The notes: generated from the letters alone by a model not told the origin. A stretch of DNA of 60,114 nucleotides from JAFMDF01 sp039024375 (GCA_039024375.1 JBCCQK010000001.1:1-60114); one strand, 5' to 3'. Shown: positions 34,781-45,545, counted from the first letter of the stretch. A program made the numbers and translations.

Positions 34781-37723
34781 TTATTCTGCTTCGAGCGCCT
34801 CGTATATCAAATCTTGAATGCGGGGTCGAAAATCTCCTACGTACAGTTTTCGATTACGCATTGTGGGATACGTTCGATTGGACAAAAATACGTAAATCAA
34901 ATTATTGTCGGGGTCGGCCCACGTGCAAGTTCCCGTAAAACCAAGATGTCCAAAGGTATTCTTGGAAGCCTTCGTCGAAAGGTTAGGATTTCGCTTTGGG
35001 TTCAATTCTAGCATATCGAATCCAATTCCCCGTCTAGTGGAATTTGGATGCCGTTGAGTAAATAGTTTAACCGTTTCGGGCGAAAAATATTGTTTCCCTC
35101 CGTAGTATCCACCATTGAGCAACATCTGCATAATCACGGCAATGTCGTTAGCATTAGCAAACAATCCTGCGTGACCACTCACGCCACCTAACATGGCTGC
35201 TCCCATATCGTGCACGTGTCCGTGAACCCGTTGCTGTCGCCAGTATTTGTCTTCTTCGGTGGGCAAAATTCGGCTTTTTGAGAATTTTTCTAATGGATTA
35301 TACGTGGCGGTAGTTAAGCCTAACGGTTGGTAAAACGTTTCCTGCACATACTTATCAATGGGTTTACCCGAGATTTGTTTAATAATTTGGGCAATCATGT
35401 AAAAACCCAAATCGCTGTAAACGTACCTCCCCTTAGGGCGAACTTCCGAATCGTAGATTTGGTTCCAAATTTCCGCTTCGTACGCTGTTTTCATATACAA
35501 ATTCGTAGCGACGGGCGTGTAATACCCATCGTTGGGTCCAAACTGGTAGTATTCGGGCATAGGGCGTTTGCGTTTATCGACGGTTGCTTCGAAGAACGGA
35601 ATCCACGATTTTAAGCCCGAAATATGCGCCATTACATCCTTTAAAATGAGGTCTTTTTTGTTCGTATTTTTTAGTTCGGGTAAATAGTCACTAATCGGTT
35701 TTTCTAAATCGAGTTTTCCTTCGTCCACCAATTTCATGACCGAAATCGTCGCTGCACAAATTTTGGTAACCGAGGCCATATCAAAAATATCGTCGGGCTT
35801 AACGGGCCGTCGTTTTTGATAGGTATGATGCCCAAAAGCCTTATGATAGATTACTTTTCCATCTTTGGCAATCAAAATGACGCCGCCCGGTGTAGCTGCC
35901 GTATCAATCGTATGTCGCATGAGTTCATCTACTTCGGCTAACTTCTCAGCATCAATGCCTACACTTTCGGGCGAACCGTAGCCCAAACGCACCAATGGTG
36001 AAGTAATAAGTCCTTGATTGAACTTACTTTTACTTGAAGCTGTCACGGACAATCTACCTTTTAAGGCGTTCACGCCGAAAAGCGCTTGAGCGGCTAAGTC
36101 TTGCGTCATCTCGTCTTCGTCGTAGGCTTGGAGGACGTGGTCAAATTCATCAAAATATTTCAGAGCGTAGGGGTTACCAAAAACCGTTACAATTACTTTA
36201 GTCTCTTGGCTCAATGCTTTCAGAAAAGTACGAGTACTACGAGAGATGCCAAAGTTTTTACGAGCGCTACTGCTCATTTTGTGCAGTCCAATAATAACAA
36301 CATCTTTCTGCTTCAATCGCTTGATGAGCGCAGGGAATTGAGTGGACGTAATTTCTTTACCCACCTGAAAATGGCTCATCTTGCCGAACTTAGCTAAACT
36401 TTTTTGGAAAGGCGTTTCTTTGGACACACCAATACTCAAAGACGCCATATTCTTTTTTTCTAATTGCTGAAACGGTACTAGATTGTCTTCATTCCGAACT
36501 AGAGTTAAGGCGTTTGCAATGAGTTCTCGCTTCAAAAGCTTTGCTTTCTCACTATTCAAATCGGGTCGAATATCCGTTAATTTGGCGGGCTGATATTGGT
36601 GTAAATCGTAGTTGTACTTGGCTATTAAAATCTTCTTAATCCGTTGATTCAAGTCTTCTATATCTAATTTCCCCGCTTGAATGTAATTGTTAATTTCCCT
36701 TACTGAAGCGTCAATATTATCAGGAACCAATAAAACGTCGGCACCCGCAACTAGGGCTTCGGCTTCGGGAACGCCGGGCTTAAAGTGCTTCGTGACGCCT
36801 TTCATTTCCATCCCGTCCGTGTAAACGAGACCGTTGAATCCCAACTGATTCTTGAGCAAATCAGTCACTACTTTTTTAGAAAGCGAGGTGGGCCGATTTT
36901 TAGCACTATCCAAAGCGGGAACGCTTAAATGAGCGACCATAAAACTTTGAATCCCTTGGTCAATTAATACCTTGAAAGGATATAATTCGACGCTGTCCAA
37001 ACGGTCTAAGCTATGTGGAATAATGGGTAAATCGTGGTGAGAATCTACGTCCGTGTCGCCGTGTCCGGGGAAATGTTTGGCACAAGCCATCACCTTTCCA
37101 TCTTGCAAGCCCTTCATGTACATATAGCTTTTCGTAGCTACGTTATAACGGTCTTCACCGAAAGAGCGGGTATTAATAACAGGATTCGCCGCATTATTAT
37201 TGACATCGGCCACGGGGGCGAAGTTAACGTGGATGCCAATGCGCCGACAGTCAGCGGCAATCTGTCGTCCCATCTCATAAATCAACCGATTGTCTTGAAT
37301 CGCCCCTAGCATCAACTGCCTAGGAAAACTCATCGTACTACTTTTCATCCGCATCCCTAGGCCCCACTCACCGTCAATACTCACCATCAATGGCACTTTA
37401 GAAAGGCTTTGGTACTCATTAATCAACTCGGCGTGCTTTTCGGGTGTCCCTTGAAAAAAGCAAAGCCCACCTACTTTGTATTTTTGAATTTGTCTTTTGA
37501 CGCTTTGAACATGGTCGGGGCCTAAATCCGAGTGCGCTCGAATCATAAAAAATTGCCCTAACCGCTCATCGGGAGATAGGCTTTGAAAAATGGAATCTAC
37601 CCATATTTGGGCATGCTCATCATCGACATTTCTGTCGTTTCGATTATTTTGGAGGTGTGGCCCATCGTTGGCACTAAGCAACAAAAAAAGTGGAGCTAAT
37701 AAGTAGAGTAGTCTTATTTTCAT
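34781..37723 (-). CDS. Exported fusion of GH3 beta-N-acetylhexosaminidase-like and class C beta-lactamase-like serine hydrolase domains
   Basis: The 980-residue protein has a signal peptide (to ~residue 19). Residues ~35-590 form a glycoside hydrolase family 3 module of the NagZ kind: the KHFPGHGDTDVDSHHD motif lies at ~220 and the nucleophile is likely D303 in VYTDGMEMKG. Residues ~600-980 form a penicillin-binding/beta-lactamase-like module with S651-V-T-K654 (SxxK), YSDLGF (YxN-like) and GHLGFTGT (KTG-like). A double enzyme working on peptidoglycan fragments in the periplasm, one removing GlcNAc and one cleaving peptides or esters, is the obvious inference. This fusion is known in Bacteroidota. 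It is monocistronic. Confidence 0.9.
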   Translation of the reverse strand: MKIRLLYLLAPLFLLLSANDGPHLQNNRNDRNVDDEHAQIWVDSIFQSLSPDERLGQFFMIRAHSDLGPDHVQSVKRQIQKYKVGGLCFFQGTPEKHAELINEYQSLSKVPLMVSIDGEWGLGMRMKSSTMSFPRQLMLGAIQDNRLIYEMGRQIAADCRRIGIHVNFAPVADVNNNAANPVINTRSFGEDRYNVATKSYMYMKGLQDGKVMACAKHFPGHGDTDVDSHHDLPIIPHSLDRLDSVELYPFKVLIDQGIQSFMVAHLSVPALDSAKNRPTSLSKKVVTDLLKNQLGFNGLVYTDGMEMKGVTKHFKPGVPEAEALVAGADVLLVPDNIDASVREINNYIQAGKLDIEDLNQRIKKILIAKYNYDLHQYQPAKLTDIRPDLNSEKAKLLKRELIANALTLVRNEDNLVPFQQLEKKNMASLSIGVSKETPFQKSLAKFGKMSHFQVGKEITSTQFPALIKRLKQKDVVIIGLHKMSSSARKNFGISRSTRTFLKALSQETKVIVTVFGNPYALKYFDEFDHVLQAYDEDEMTQDLAAQALFGVNALKGRLSVTASSKSKFNQGLITSPLVRLGYGSPESVGIDAEKLAEVDELMRHTIDTAATPGGVILIAKDGKVIYHKAFGHHTYQKRRPVKPDDIFDMASVTKICAATISVMKLVDEGKLDLEKPISDYLPELKNTNKKDLILKDVMAHISGLKSWIPFFEATVDKRKRPMPEYYQFGPNDGYYTPVATNLYMKTAYEAEIWNQIYDSEVRPKGRYVYSDLGFYMIAQIIKQISGKPIDKYVQETFYQPLGLTTATYNPLEKFSKSRILPTEEDKYWRQQRVHGHVHDMGAAMLGGVSGHAGLFANANDIAVIMQMLLNGGYYGGKQYFSPETVKLFTQRHPNSTRRGIGFDMLELNPKRNPNLSTKASKNTFGHLGFTGTCTWADPDNNLIYVFLSNRTYPTMRNRKLYVGDFRPRIQDLIYEALEAE

Positions 37724-38406
37724 AGGATGTGTACGTTTGTCTATTTCGGACAGGCATCGGTTGAGGAACTGTCCTTAAGTGAAATCTAAAATTTAAAATG
37801 TAAAACTCTAAATTTAAAAGTACTGAAAATCAGTAATTATCTACTAAAATTCGTTCGATTGTTTGATGGCTTGATTGTTTGATGGTTAAAGCTACTTAGA
37901 AACAATCAAACCATCTGACAATCAGACCATCATCAACTTTATTACTAGTCACAGATGGCTAATTTTCAAGCAATTGGGAATTTAGACACGCTCTTACAAT
38001 AAGGAACCGTGAAAATAATTTAGCATTTTCAAAAATTTCAACTTTCAGTTTACAGTACTTTTGAATTTTGGACCAGCCCGCACAGCAGTCTGGCGGGTTT
38101 GAAATTTAAAATTTTACATTTTTTTAAGGTACTCGGTAGGTATGTTTTCTTATAGTTTATCAACAATCAATCCATAATTAATCGCTTTGCTACATGAATG
38201 ATAAATGTTGAGTGTAACGAAATCTCGATTTTATATCGGGAATGGATGATGAATAATTTTAATTTGTAAGAAATTAATCTTCACTGTAAAGAATAGAGAG
38301 CAGGGATTAGAGACGAAAGTACAGAAAACTAATTTTTGTCGCTTGAATGAAATTCATAAGTCTCTCATCTCTCAATGAAATGGTCTCTATTCTCTACTCT
38401 GGCCAT
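37724..38406. other. 683-bp intergenic region with dispersed repeat remnants
   Basis: No gene supported. At 37857-37932 GATTGTTTGATGG units face their inverted counterparts (AACAATCAAACCATC), a short palindrome. Near 38070-38100 is a GC-rich CAGCCCGC...GGCGGGT hairpin like that at 9670. The stretch 38295-38406 contains TCTCTATTCTCTACTCT, in both orientations, and a similar run lies at 367-391, beside the stop of another minus-strand gene. Confidence 0.5.
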
Positions 38407-39459
38407 CTAATCCTTATTCGCCAATTGCCCACAAGCCGCATCAATATCCTTTCCTCGACTGCGTCGTACCGTTACCATGATACCTCGATTGGTCAAATAC
38501 CTTGCAAAGTCATCAATTCTGTGAGCAGCGGCTTTTTCGAAAATAGCGCCGTCAATTGGATTGTATTCGATGATATTTATTCTTACGGGAAAATCTCGGC
38601 AGAGGTCGGCTAAATTGGCCGCATCTTCTAAACTATCGTTAAAATTTTGGAAAGCAATATATTCAAAACTTATGCGATTTTTAGTGTTTTCATTAAAATA
38701 TCTCAACGAATCCATCAAAATCGCCAAATTATTCTGTTCGTTGATGGGCATAATTTCGTTTCGCTTCAAATCGTCGGCAGCGTGTAAAGACAGGGCTAAG
38801 TTGAAACGAACGTCATCATCCGCCAATTTTTTTATCATTTTGGCAATACCCGCCGTGCTGACCGTGATGCGCTTGGGAGACATATTTAGACCTTCGGGCG
38901 AAGTAATGTGTTCTACACTTTTTAGCACATTTTTGTAGGCTAGCAACGGTTCGCCCATGCCCATGTAAACGATGTTGGTTAGTGGGTGGTCAAAGGTTGA
39001 TAACGCTTGTTGATTTACGAGGACCACTTGGTCATAAATCTCTCCTGGTTCCAAATTGCGCAGGCGCTTCATCTTACCCGTAGCGCAAAAAGTGCAACTC
39101 AAGCTACACCCCACTTGCGAGGACACGCAAACTGTAAATCGGCGCTCGGACGGGACAGGTATTAAAACAGACTCGATAAGGTGGCCGTCGTGCAGTTGAA
39201 AACGGGTTTTGATGGTGCCATCGTTGCTGCGTTGCACCTTATCCGTTTGAATGCCATTAATGACAAAATGTTCCGCCAGTTTTTCCCGAAGCGCTTTTGA
39301 CAAATTGGTCATTTCCGTAAAGGAATGGGCACCTTTTTGCCAAAGCCATTCGTACACTTGCTTTGCTCGGAATTTCTTTTCGCCTTCTGCCAAAAACCAG
39401 TCGAGCAAATCGGACTTGGTCAATTGGCGAATATCTATTTTTACCGTTTCCTTTGTCAT
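38407..39459 (-). CDS. rlmN: 23S rRNA (adenine(2503)-C(2))-methyltransferase RlmN
   Basis: The 350-residue length and all hallmarks fit: radical-SAM CxxxCxxC at C118, C122, C125 (GCSLSCTFCATG), SAM-binding GMGEPL, and the methyl-carrying cysteine C343 in DAACGQLA near the C-terminus. RlmN makes m2A2503 in 23S rRNA and m2A37 in some tRNAs. The absence of Cfr-specific context favours the housekeeping enzyme. It begins 18 bp from the end of the adhesin gene on the same strand. Confidence 0.96.
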   Translation of the reverse strand: MTKETVKIDIRQLTKSDLLDWFLAEGEKKFRAKQVYEWLWQKGAHSFTEMTNLSKALREKLAEHFVINGIQTDKVQRSNDGTIKTRFQLHDGHLIESVLIPVPSERRFTVCVSSQVGCSLSCTFCATGKMKRLRNLEPGEIYDQVVLVNQQALSTFDHPLTNIVYMGMGEPLLAYKNVLKSVEHITSPEGLNMSPKRITVSTAGIAKMIKKLADDDVRFNLALSLHAADDLKRNEIMPINEQNNLAILMDSLRYFNENTKNRISFEYIAFQNFNDSLEDAANLADLCRDFPVRINIIEYNPIDGAIFEKAAAHRIDDFARYLTNRGIMVTVRRSRGKDIDAACGQLANKD

Positions 39460-39477
39460 TGTACAAAGATAGGAATT

Positions 39478-42400
39478 TTAATAATTCCTATTAACCACAA
39501 ACTTTCGACTAATCGCCCTTTTCCCTTCCACTTCTATCACTACATAATACAAGCCATTTTGTGTTTGCTGCATATCTATGTTCATAAAGGCTGTCTCAAT
39601 ATAAGGAGTTTGCTGTGAATGAATCCTCTTTCCAAAAGAGTTATAAATAGTAATTACGGCCGATTTTTCTAAAAAAGGTTTGACGTACAGTCGAAGTTGC
39701 CGACGAACAGGATTCGGAAAAAGATAAAATTCATTTTCGGCAAAAGCCCGTTCCACCACTACGGTATTCGAATAGACGAACGACGCATCCTCGTGCCGTT
39801 GTTTGACTCGATAATAGGTAACACCCGATAAGGGCGACGAGTCGGAAGACCGATAAAAAGTGGCCGTCAACGCTTCTGGAACCAATGAGATATTTTGTAG
39901 GGTCTCAAAATGAATATTGTCCGTCGAACGCTCAACCTCGTAGTCCAAAACGGATTGATTCGAACTGGCAATCCATTGTAAATCGACTTGCTGTTTTGGG
40001 TCAAGAAAAGCTGAGAAAACAAGTGATTGCTTGTCCGTTGAACTGCTACTGGAAACGATACGAATAGTGTAATCTTCGACTTCGCCAAACTCAAAAGTAC
40101 CACAGGTTTCGGGTGCATTGGTTTGACGCATAGCGACTCTCATTCGAGTGGTGCCAATGCCGGCATTTGCTGGAATAGTTATCTGTTCGGTGACAGATTG
40201 TGGATTGGTATTGGGCGTTTGCGCTTTGCTAACTCCCGAAAGCACTAATTCCGTTTCTACTTCAAACACGCCATTTTGATTAAAATCTATCCAAACGTTG
40301 ATGTGTTCATCCCACTGTGTCCAACTGAAAGCGGGTGAAACACTCAGTTGATAGGTTTGCCCTCGTTCGACCGTCGTTTCTTTATTGGTAAAGTCACCGT
40401 AGCCTTCTTTGCTGGAAATATGGTCAAGTGTATGAAATTGGACTCGACCAATCCATTCCTGCCACGGCGATTGCCCTTTTGCGTCGCAGTAGTTTTCTAT
40501 GGTCGCGGGGACATCATCGGGCGTTTCTTCCTGCTCAATGGGTGACGACACTTTAAAAGCCCGATTGATACTCTGTGCGGGTAGAAATTGCGCATTGCCC
40601 GCTTGTTGTGCGCTCACAACCACCGTACCTTCGGTGCCCGATAGCTTTAGCGTATTCCCATTTACTTCGGCGGGGCCTGACAATATTTGATAACTCACGG
40701 GTAAATTAGAGGTAGCCGTTGCGGCTAGCAAAACCGTTTGGGTCGTCGTCAACTGGTTGGCAATAGCGGGGAAGTTGATGCTTTGTGCCTGCTTTTCTAC
40801 TACTGATACCTCAGAATTACTATCAACAATGCTTATTAAATAATCCTCTACTTCCCCTTGATTGACGACTTCACAAGGGGTTGAAAATTCCATTCTTTGC
40901 ATGGCTACTCTCATTCTAGTCGTTCCAATTTTAGCCGTGTTAGGAATGAGAATAGTGGCACTTACTCCGTCGCTTGCCGTTGGCGGAACACCACTAAGGC
41001 TGACGGCACGCAGTACACTTTCAGTTTCTTCAAAACGACCGTTCTGGTTGAAATCAATCCAAACGGAGATGTGTTCATCCCACTGTGTCCAACTGAAATT
41101 GGGAATTACTTGTAATAGATAGCGTTCATTTTTAGCGTATTCCAAGTTGGTGTAGTCGTTGATTGTATAAACTGCTTTCGATGAAGTATGGTCGAGTTGT
41201 CCAAAATTGACCCGCCCAATCCATTCCTGCCAAGGGAACAAACTTTCCGTAGTACAATAATCGCTTGAAACTTCATTTACTTCTTCGACGGCTGGCGGCG
41301 TGGTAATTGGTTCGGAAACGGTAAAGGGACGGTCCACAAAGGGAGCGGGTAAATACTGACTATTTCCTCGCTGACTTGCTCGAACAATCACCTCTCCACT
41401 TTCGCCTGTAAGCGAAATAATATTATTAGAGATAGTCGCTGGTCCCGATAAAATGCTAAATTCCACGGGTAATCCAGAAGTGGCCGTCGCTGCAATGGCA
41501 AATGGACCGTCTGTTGTCAACTTATTCGCTAGAGAAGGAAAATTGATGAGCTGTTGCGTTGCAGGAACTACGGATTCAACGGTAAAACTACGGTCGTACG
41601 AAATCGCTCGCTTGAATTGGGCATTGCCCGCCTGACTCGCTCTAACTTTAACTGTTCCCGATTCGCCCGTAAGGGTAATCACATTTCCATCAACCGTGGC
41701 GGGGCCCGTGCGGATAGCAAAAGTCACGGGCAGACCAGAGGAAGCTGAGGCGGTGATGGCAAAAGGGCCATCCGTTGTTTTTTTATTGGGAATGGCGGGA
41801 AAAGTAATGGATTGCGATTGTTGCTCAATGGTTGGCGACTGAACGTCAAACGACCGTACAACATCTTTAGCGGGTTGGTATTCCTCATTACCCGTTTGTA
41901 TAGCCCTTACCGCTACCGTTCCCGGCTGACCAATTAACGTAATCACATTCCCATTCAAAACGGCAGGGCCACTTTCCAATAAAAATTGAACGGGTAAACC
42001 AGAAGTTGCCGTCGCCGCAATCGCAAAGGGCCCATCCGTGGTTAACTTATCTAACAGTTTGGGAAAATCAATCTGCTGTTCCTTCTCTGTTGGAACAATG
42101 GTAAATTGAACCTCCTTCGTCGCCGAGGCGTGATTAAACGGCTGATGATTACTATTTGCCAATTGCAGTTTCAAAGTGTGCGTACCTTCGGATAAATTTT
42201 TTAAAGTATAAACGCCATTCAACGTATGAATATCAATGGGGGCTTGATTGTCTAACGTTAGTAGCAAATGATTGGCCTCATAAAAATCCAAATCCCCCGA
42301 AAGGGTGTAGCGAACATCTAACCTATTTTGGGTGTAGCTGCTACCGTTGGCGGGACTATTTAAAATTACTTTTGGTAACCTAGGCGGCGGCGTGACTTCG

Positions 42401-45400
42401 AATCGACGCTCTACCGAATTAGCCGCTTCGAACCGTTCGTCTCCCAATTGGGTAGCCCGCAAAATAACCGTTCCCGCTTCTCCAGTCAACGTAATCGTGG
42501 TGCCCGAAATGGTAGCAGGGCCAGCAATAACGGCCAAATCAACTGGTAATCCTGAACTAGCACTAGCATTTACGGTGAAAGGCGCATCGGTAGTCATTTT
42601 ATCGGGAATCCCAAAAAAAGTAATCGCTTGGGGTTCTTTGCTTTTCCACGTAGACAGATGCTGTCCCGAAATAGGGCGGTCCAAACTTTTATCGGGCAAT
42701 TTCCAGCCTACCGAAAAATGTCCACCACCGTTCGCTAGGCCTTCGATGTAGTAATTGGTACCAGCGACCAGCAGAATAGGGTCAGACTGTTGACTTGCGT
42801 ATTTATTCCACTGGTTTGCTCGAGTGCTTTGCTTGACTAAGGCAATTTGTCGTTTATTTTTTGTCTGACCGTTCGTACTTAACCACAATTGGCTAGGTTC
42901 ATTACTAGCTATCCAGAAAGTATATAAACCCGTTTGTGGAGGGCAGATGAACCCACGAATCCTCTGAGTATTCTCGGAAGTAGTTAACGGACTGGCTTCA
43001 AAACGGTCCAATGTTGAAGTTTCATTAGGCTTTGTTTGAACGGGACCATTATCCGTTAAACTTTGCTGGCCATCCGTCCAAATATCTCTCGAAATTTTCC
43101 CGTCGGTAGCACAGTTCGCCGTGGAAGGTAGCACAAAGTTAAAACTACGTTCGATAGGGGTAGCGGGTCGATACGTACTATTTCCTCCTTGCGTTGCTCG
43201 AATTTTGACCCTTCCGGGGAAACCCGTCGAGACAATTTTATTGCCAAAAATAATGGCAGGCCCTTCCAATAAGTACATATTCACGGGCAGACCCGAAGTC
43301 GCCGTTGCGTTCAGTACCACCTCTCCCGTCGTAATCGGTTGGTCGGGAATTGGCGCACATTCAATGGTCTGCGCCAACCCACCACAATCGGGATAAATAT
43401 CTTTTTCGTAAACTGTAAACAAACCTTCGGGGTCCGTTACTTTTAGCGTTATTCGAAACCAGTAGGTCGAACCGTCGCACTCGACGGGCGAAAGGGAAGT
43501 AGTTGTGTTTGGTCGGCTATCAATCGGCTCGGCGTGTTCGTGGCCTTCGTGGAAAAGGCTCGTTTGCCATTCGTAACGCAATGAATTAGGGTGTTCCATA
43601 TCCCTTACCGTTGCGGATAAATTGAGGGTTGTTCCCGCAGCGGCCGAAAACCAATTTTGGTTATCAATACTAGTCGAAAGAATAACGGGCGGTGTGTTAT
43701 TTAACGAAATCGGAATGGTTTGCTCCGTTTGACCGCCTTGCGCATCTGTGACTTTTAACGTAACGGGATAGGTAGCGGGCGCATTTGAAGGAGCTTCGAA
43801 AATTACTTTAGGATTGATGTCCGTACTAGTCGCATTGTCCCCAAAATCCCACTCAAATTTTAGTGAACTGTATTCGGAGTCAAAAGATTGAGACGCATCA
43901 AATTGTACCGTTAGCGGACTAGTGCCGTAGGTTTGGTCAGCGTTAATAATGGCAACGGGGGGCTTATTTTGATTGCCTGTATAAGTGATTTTTCGAATTT
44001 GATTGGGGTAGCGCACGTAAAAAATGCCATTCTCCGCGGGAGAAACATTCATACAAACGACCGCTCCCGCATCCAATTTAAAGTCCTTGACAAAGGTTGG
44101 ATTATTCTGTTCGTCAAAACCAAAGTTTCTTATCCAGCCAGCACTGTAATCCGCATGAAAGTAGGTGTTTCGATAAGGTTCGGGAAAATCTTTCCCCGTG
44201 TACCAAACGCCCGCCGTAGAAGAGTTTCCTTGAAAAGGACGACCCTGAACAGCGCCATCTCCAATGACGGACATCTTACCGTTGATAAATGCCCTAGCTT
44301 GATTGGTCCCGTGTCGCCAATCAATTTTGGGCGGCGTATGTTCCGCTCTTCCCACATCGTATAATGGATTTTCGTAGCCCGCCTTTTGACTAATTCCTTC
44401 GTATATCGGCCAGCCAAAGTTTTGTCCAGGTGCATCGACTACGTTTAAGTCTTCCCAAGTGGACCAACCGACATCGCCAAAAATAAATGTTCCCGGTCGG
44501 CCGTCGGGAGCGTGGTGACTGCCCGATTCGGGTTTGATGGCCATGCGGTAAGGGTTGCGAATCCCAATGCTCCAAGTACGGGACTGGGGCGCTCGTGGAT
44601 TAGCTGAATCGTAATAAGGGTTGGAAGGTAAACCGTCGCCCGTTTCGGGGTCAATCCGCAGAATTTTACCACTCAAATTATTCAAGGACTGACAGCGATA
44701 GGCCCCGATATTTTGCTCGGGGGTAATAATGCCATCCGCTAATGCCTGTTGAAAATAGGTGGAAGGATGCGACCCTTCGTCGGCGGGGCTGGCGTAACTA
44801 GCTCCATCGCCAACGGTCACCATCAGAGTACCGTCGGTACCAAATAGAATTTGTCCCGCTCCGTGAGATTCGTGGAGAATCGGTGGTCCCGTCGATTTGC
44901 TTTCGCCAATTAGAATCTTTCTACTTCCATAGTCAATACTGGTAAAATTATCAGACGAGTTGGCAGTATATCGAGTAAGTCGAGCGATAGTCGCTTCCTT
45001 TTCGCTACTTACATCAGAGCGGTAATTATTAGTACCAAAGTTTAGCAAATGGTGTCGGTCCACGACGTACCATAAATAGAGGTGACCATTATTTAAAAAA
45101 TTGGGGTCTAAGGCAAAACCTACTAATCCGAAATCCCGCCAATTACCCACTTCTTCGCTGATGTCAATCAATGGCTCCGTACTTTTGATTCCTTTAGAAA
45201 CAGTCCAAACTTTTCCTCCTTTTTCCCAAACGTACATTCGTCCATTCTCGTCGAAAGTGACCCCAACGGCTTGATTCCAACCGTCAACAACCAATTCATC
45301 GGTAAATCCGTTGGGTTGCGCACAGATAGAAGAGAAACTTACGCACAGTAAAGCGAGTAGCCATAGCAAAGGGGGGCATTTTTTTTCGAAACCGAAAAAA

Positions 45401-45411
45401 GTGCAGTTCAT
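39478..45411 (-). CDS. T9SS-secreted multidomain protein: PQQ-type sugar-dehydrogenase domain, PKD, PA14-like, repeated beta domains, GEVED
   Basis: The 1977-residue protein has a signal peptide; a GSDH-like six-bladed propeller at ~33-480 (WEKGGKVWTVSK, LVGFALDPNFLNNGHLYLWY, GQILFGTDGTLMVTVGDGAS, IGIRNPYRMAI, GDVGWSTWEDLNV); a PKD domain at ~483-575 (EWDFGDNATS); a PA14-like domain at ~778-920; at least seven ~80-residue repeats with the pattern ATATSGLPVxF...GPAxxxGNxITLTG...VRASQxGN; two GEVED domains at ~1381-1528 and ~1641-1788; and a C-terminal T9SS type A sorting domain from ~1890 (FYLFPNPVRRQLRLYVK). It should be exported to the cell surface or medium, bind glycans and perhaps oxidise sugars. 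The start is the first ATG with a proper signal. Confidence 0.88.
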   Translation of the reverse strand: MNCTFFGFEKKCPPLLWLLALLCVSFSSICAQPNGFTDELVVDGWNQAVGVTFDENGRMYVWEKGGKVWTVSKGIKSTEPLIDISEEVGNWRDFGLVGFALDPNFLNNGHLYLWYVVDRHHLLNFGTNNYRSDVSSEKEATIARLTRYTANSSDNFTSIDYGSRKILIGESKSTGPPILHESHGAGQILFGTDGTLMVTVGDGASYASPADEGSHPSTYFQQALADGIITPEQNIGAYRCQSLNNLSGKILRIDPETGDGLPSNPYYDSANPRAPQSRTWSIGIRNPYRMAIKPESGSHHAPDGRPGTFIFGDVGWSTWEDLNVVDAPGQNFGWPIYEGISQKAGYENPLYDVGRAEHTPPKIDWRHGTNQARAFINGKMSVIGDGAVQGRPFQGNSSTAGVWYTGKDFPEPYRNTYFHADYSAGWIRNFGFDEQNNPTFVKDFKLDAGAVVCMNVSPAENGIFYVRYPNQIRKITYTGNQNKPPVAIINADQTYGTSPLTVQFDASQSFDSEYSSLKFEWDFGDNATSTDINPKVIFEAPSNAPATYPVTLKVTDAQGGQTEQTIPISLNNTPPVILSTSIDNQNWFSAAAGTTLNLSATVRDMEHPNSLRYEWQTSLFHEGHEHAEPIDSRPNTTTSLSPVECDGSTYWFRITLKVTDPEGLFTVYEKDIYPDCGGLAQTIECAPIPDQPITTGEVVLNATATSGLPVNMYLLEGPAIIFGNKIVSTGFPGRVKIRATQGGNSTYRPATPIERSFNFVLPSTANCATDGKISRDIWTDGQQSLTDNGPVQTKPNETSTLDRFEASPLTTSENTQRIRGFICPPQTGLYTFWIASNEPSQLWLSTNGQTKNKRQIALVKQSTRANQWNKYASQQSDPILLVAGTNYYIEGLANGGGHFSVGWKLPDKSLDRPISGQHLSTWKSKEPQAITFFGIPDKMTTDAPFTVNASASSGLPVDLAVIAGPATISGTTITLTGEAGTVILRATQLGDERFEAANSVERRFEVTPPPRLPKVILNSPANGSSYTQNRLDVRYTLSGDLDFYEANHLLLTLDNQAPIDIHTLNGVYTLKNLSEGTHTLKLQLANSNHQPFNHASATKEVQFTIVPTEKEQQIDFPKLLDKLTTDGPFAIAATATSGLPVQFLLESGPAVLNGNVITLIGQPGTVAVRAIQTGNEEYQPAKDVVRSFDVQSPTIEQQSQSITFPAIPNKKTTDGPFAITASASSGLPVTFAIRTGPATVDGNVITLTGESGTVKVRASQAGNAQFKRAISYDRSFTVESVVPATQQLINFPSLANKLTTDGPFAIAATATSGLPVEFSILSGPATISNNIISLTGESGEVIVRASQRGNSQYLPAPFVDRPFTVSEPITTPPAVEEVNEVSSDYCTTESLFPWQEWIGRVNFGQLDHTSSKAVYTINDYTNLEYAKNERYLLQVIPNFSWTQWDEHISVWIDFNQNGRFEETESVLRAVSLSGVPPTASDGVSATILIPNTAKIGTTRMRVAMQRMEFSTPCEVVNQGEVEDYLISIVDSNSEVSVVEKQAQSINFPAIANQLTTTQTVLLAATATSNLPVSYQILSGPAEVNGNTLKLSGTEGTVVVSAQQAGNAQFLPAQSINRAFKVSSPIEQEETPDDVPATIENYCDAKGQSPWQEWIGRVQFHTLDHISSKEGYGDFTNKETTVERGQTYQLSVSPAFSWTQWDEHINVWIDFNQNGVFEVETELVLSGVSKAQTPNTNPQSVTEQITIPANAGIGTTRMRVAMRQTNAPETCGTFEFGEVEDYTIRIVSSSSSTDKQSLVFSAFLDPKQQVDLQWIASSNQSVLDYEVERSTDNIHFETLQNISLVPEALTATFYRSSDSSPLSGVTYYRVKQRHEDASFVYSNTVVVERAFAENEFYLFPNPVRRQLRLYVKPFLEKSAVITIYNSFGKRIHSQQTPYIETAFMNIDMQQTQNGLYYVVIEVEGKRAISRKFVVNRNY

Positions 45412-45475
45412 ACTTTTTGTTTTTGTCTAGGGGGCAGTGCTTAGGTAATTGGACAGAATTATACTCGTTTTATTA

Positions 45476-45545
45476 GACAGGATTACACGATTTACATAAT
45501 TTTGATTATCAGTGTTTTAAATCCTGTTCATCCTGTAATCCTGTC
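45476..45545. repeat. GACAGGATTAC palindrome
   Basis: GACAGGATTAC (45476-45486) and GTAATCCTGTC (45535-45545) are perfect inverted repeats; the interior is partly complementary (GGAT and ATTTT blocks). The sequence is close in style to the GATT-rich foldback at 12632-12762. A run of A follows on the plus strand. Confidence 0.65.
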
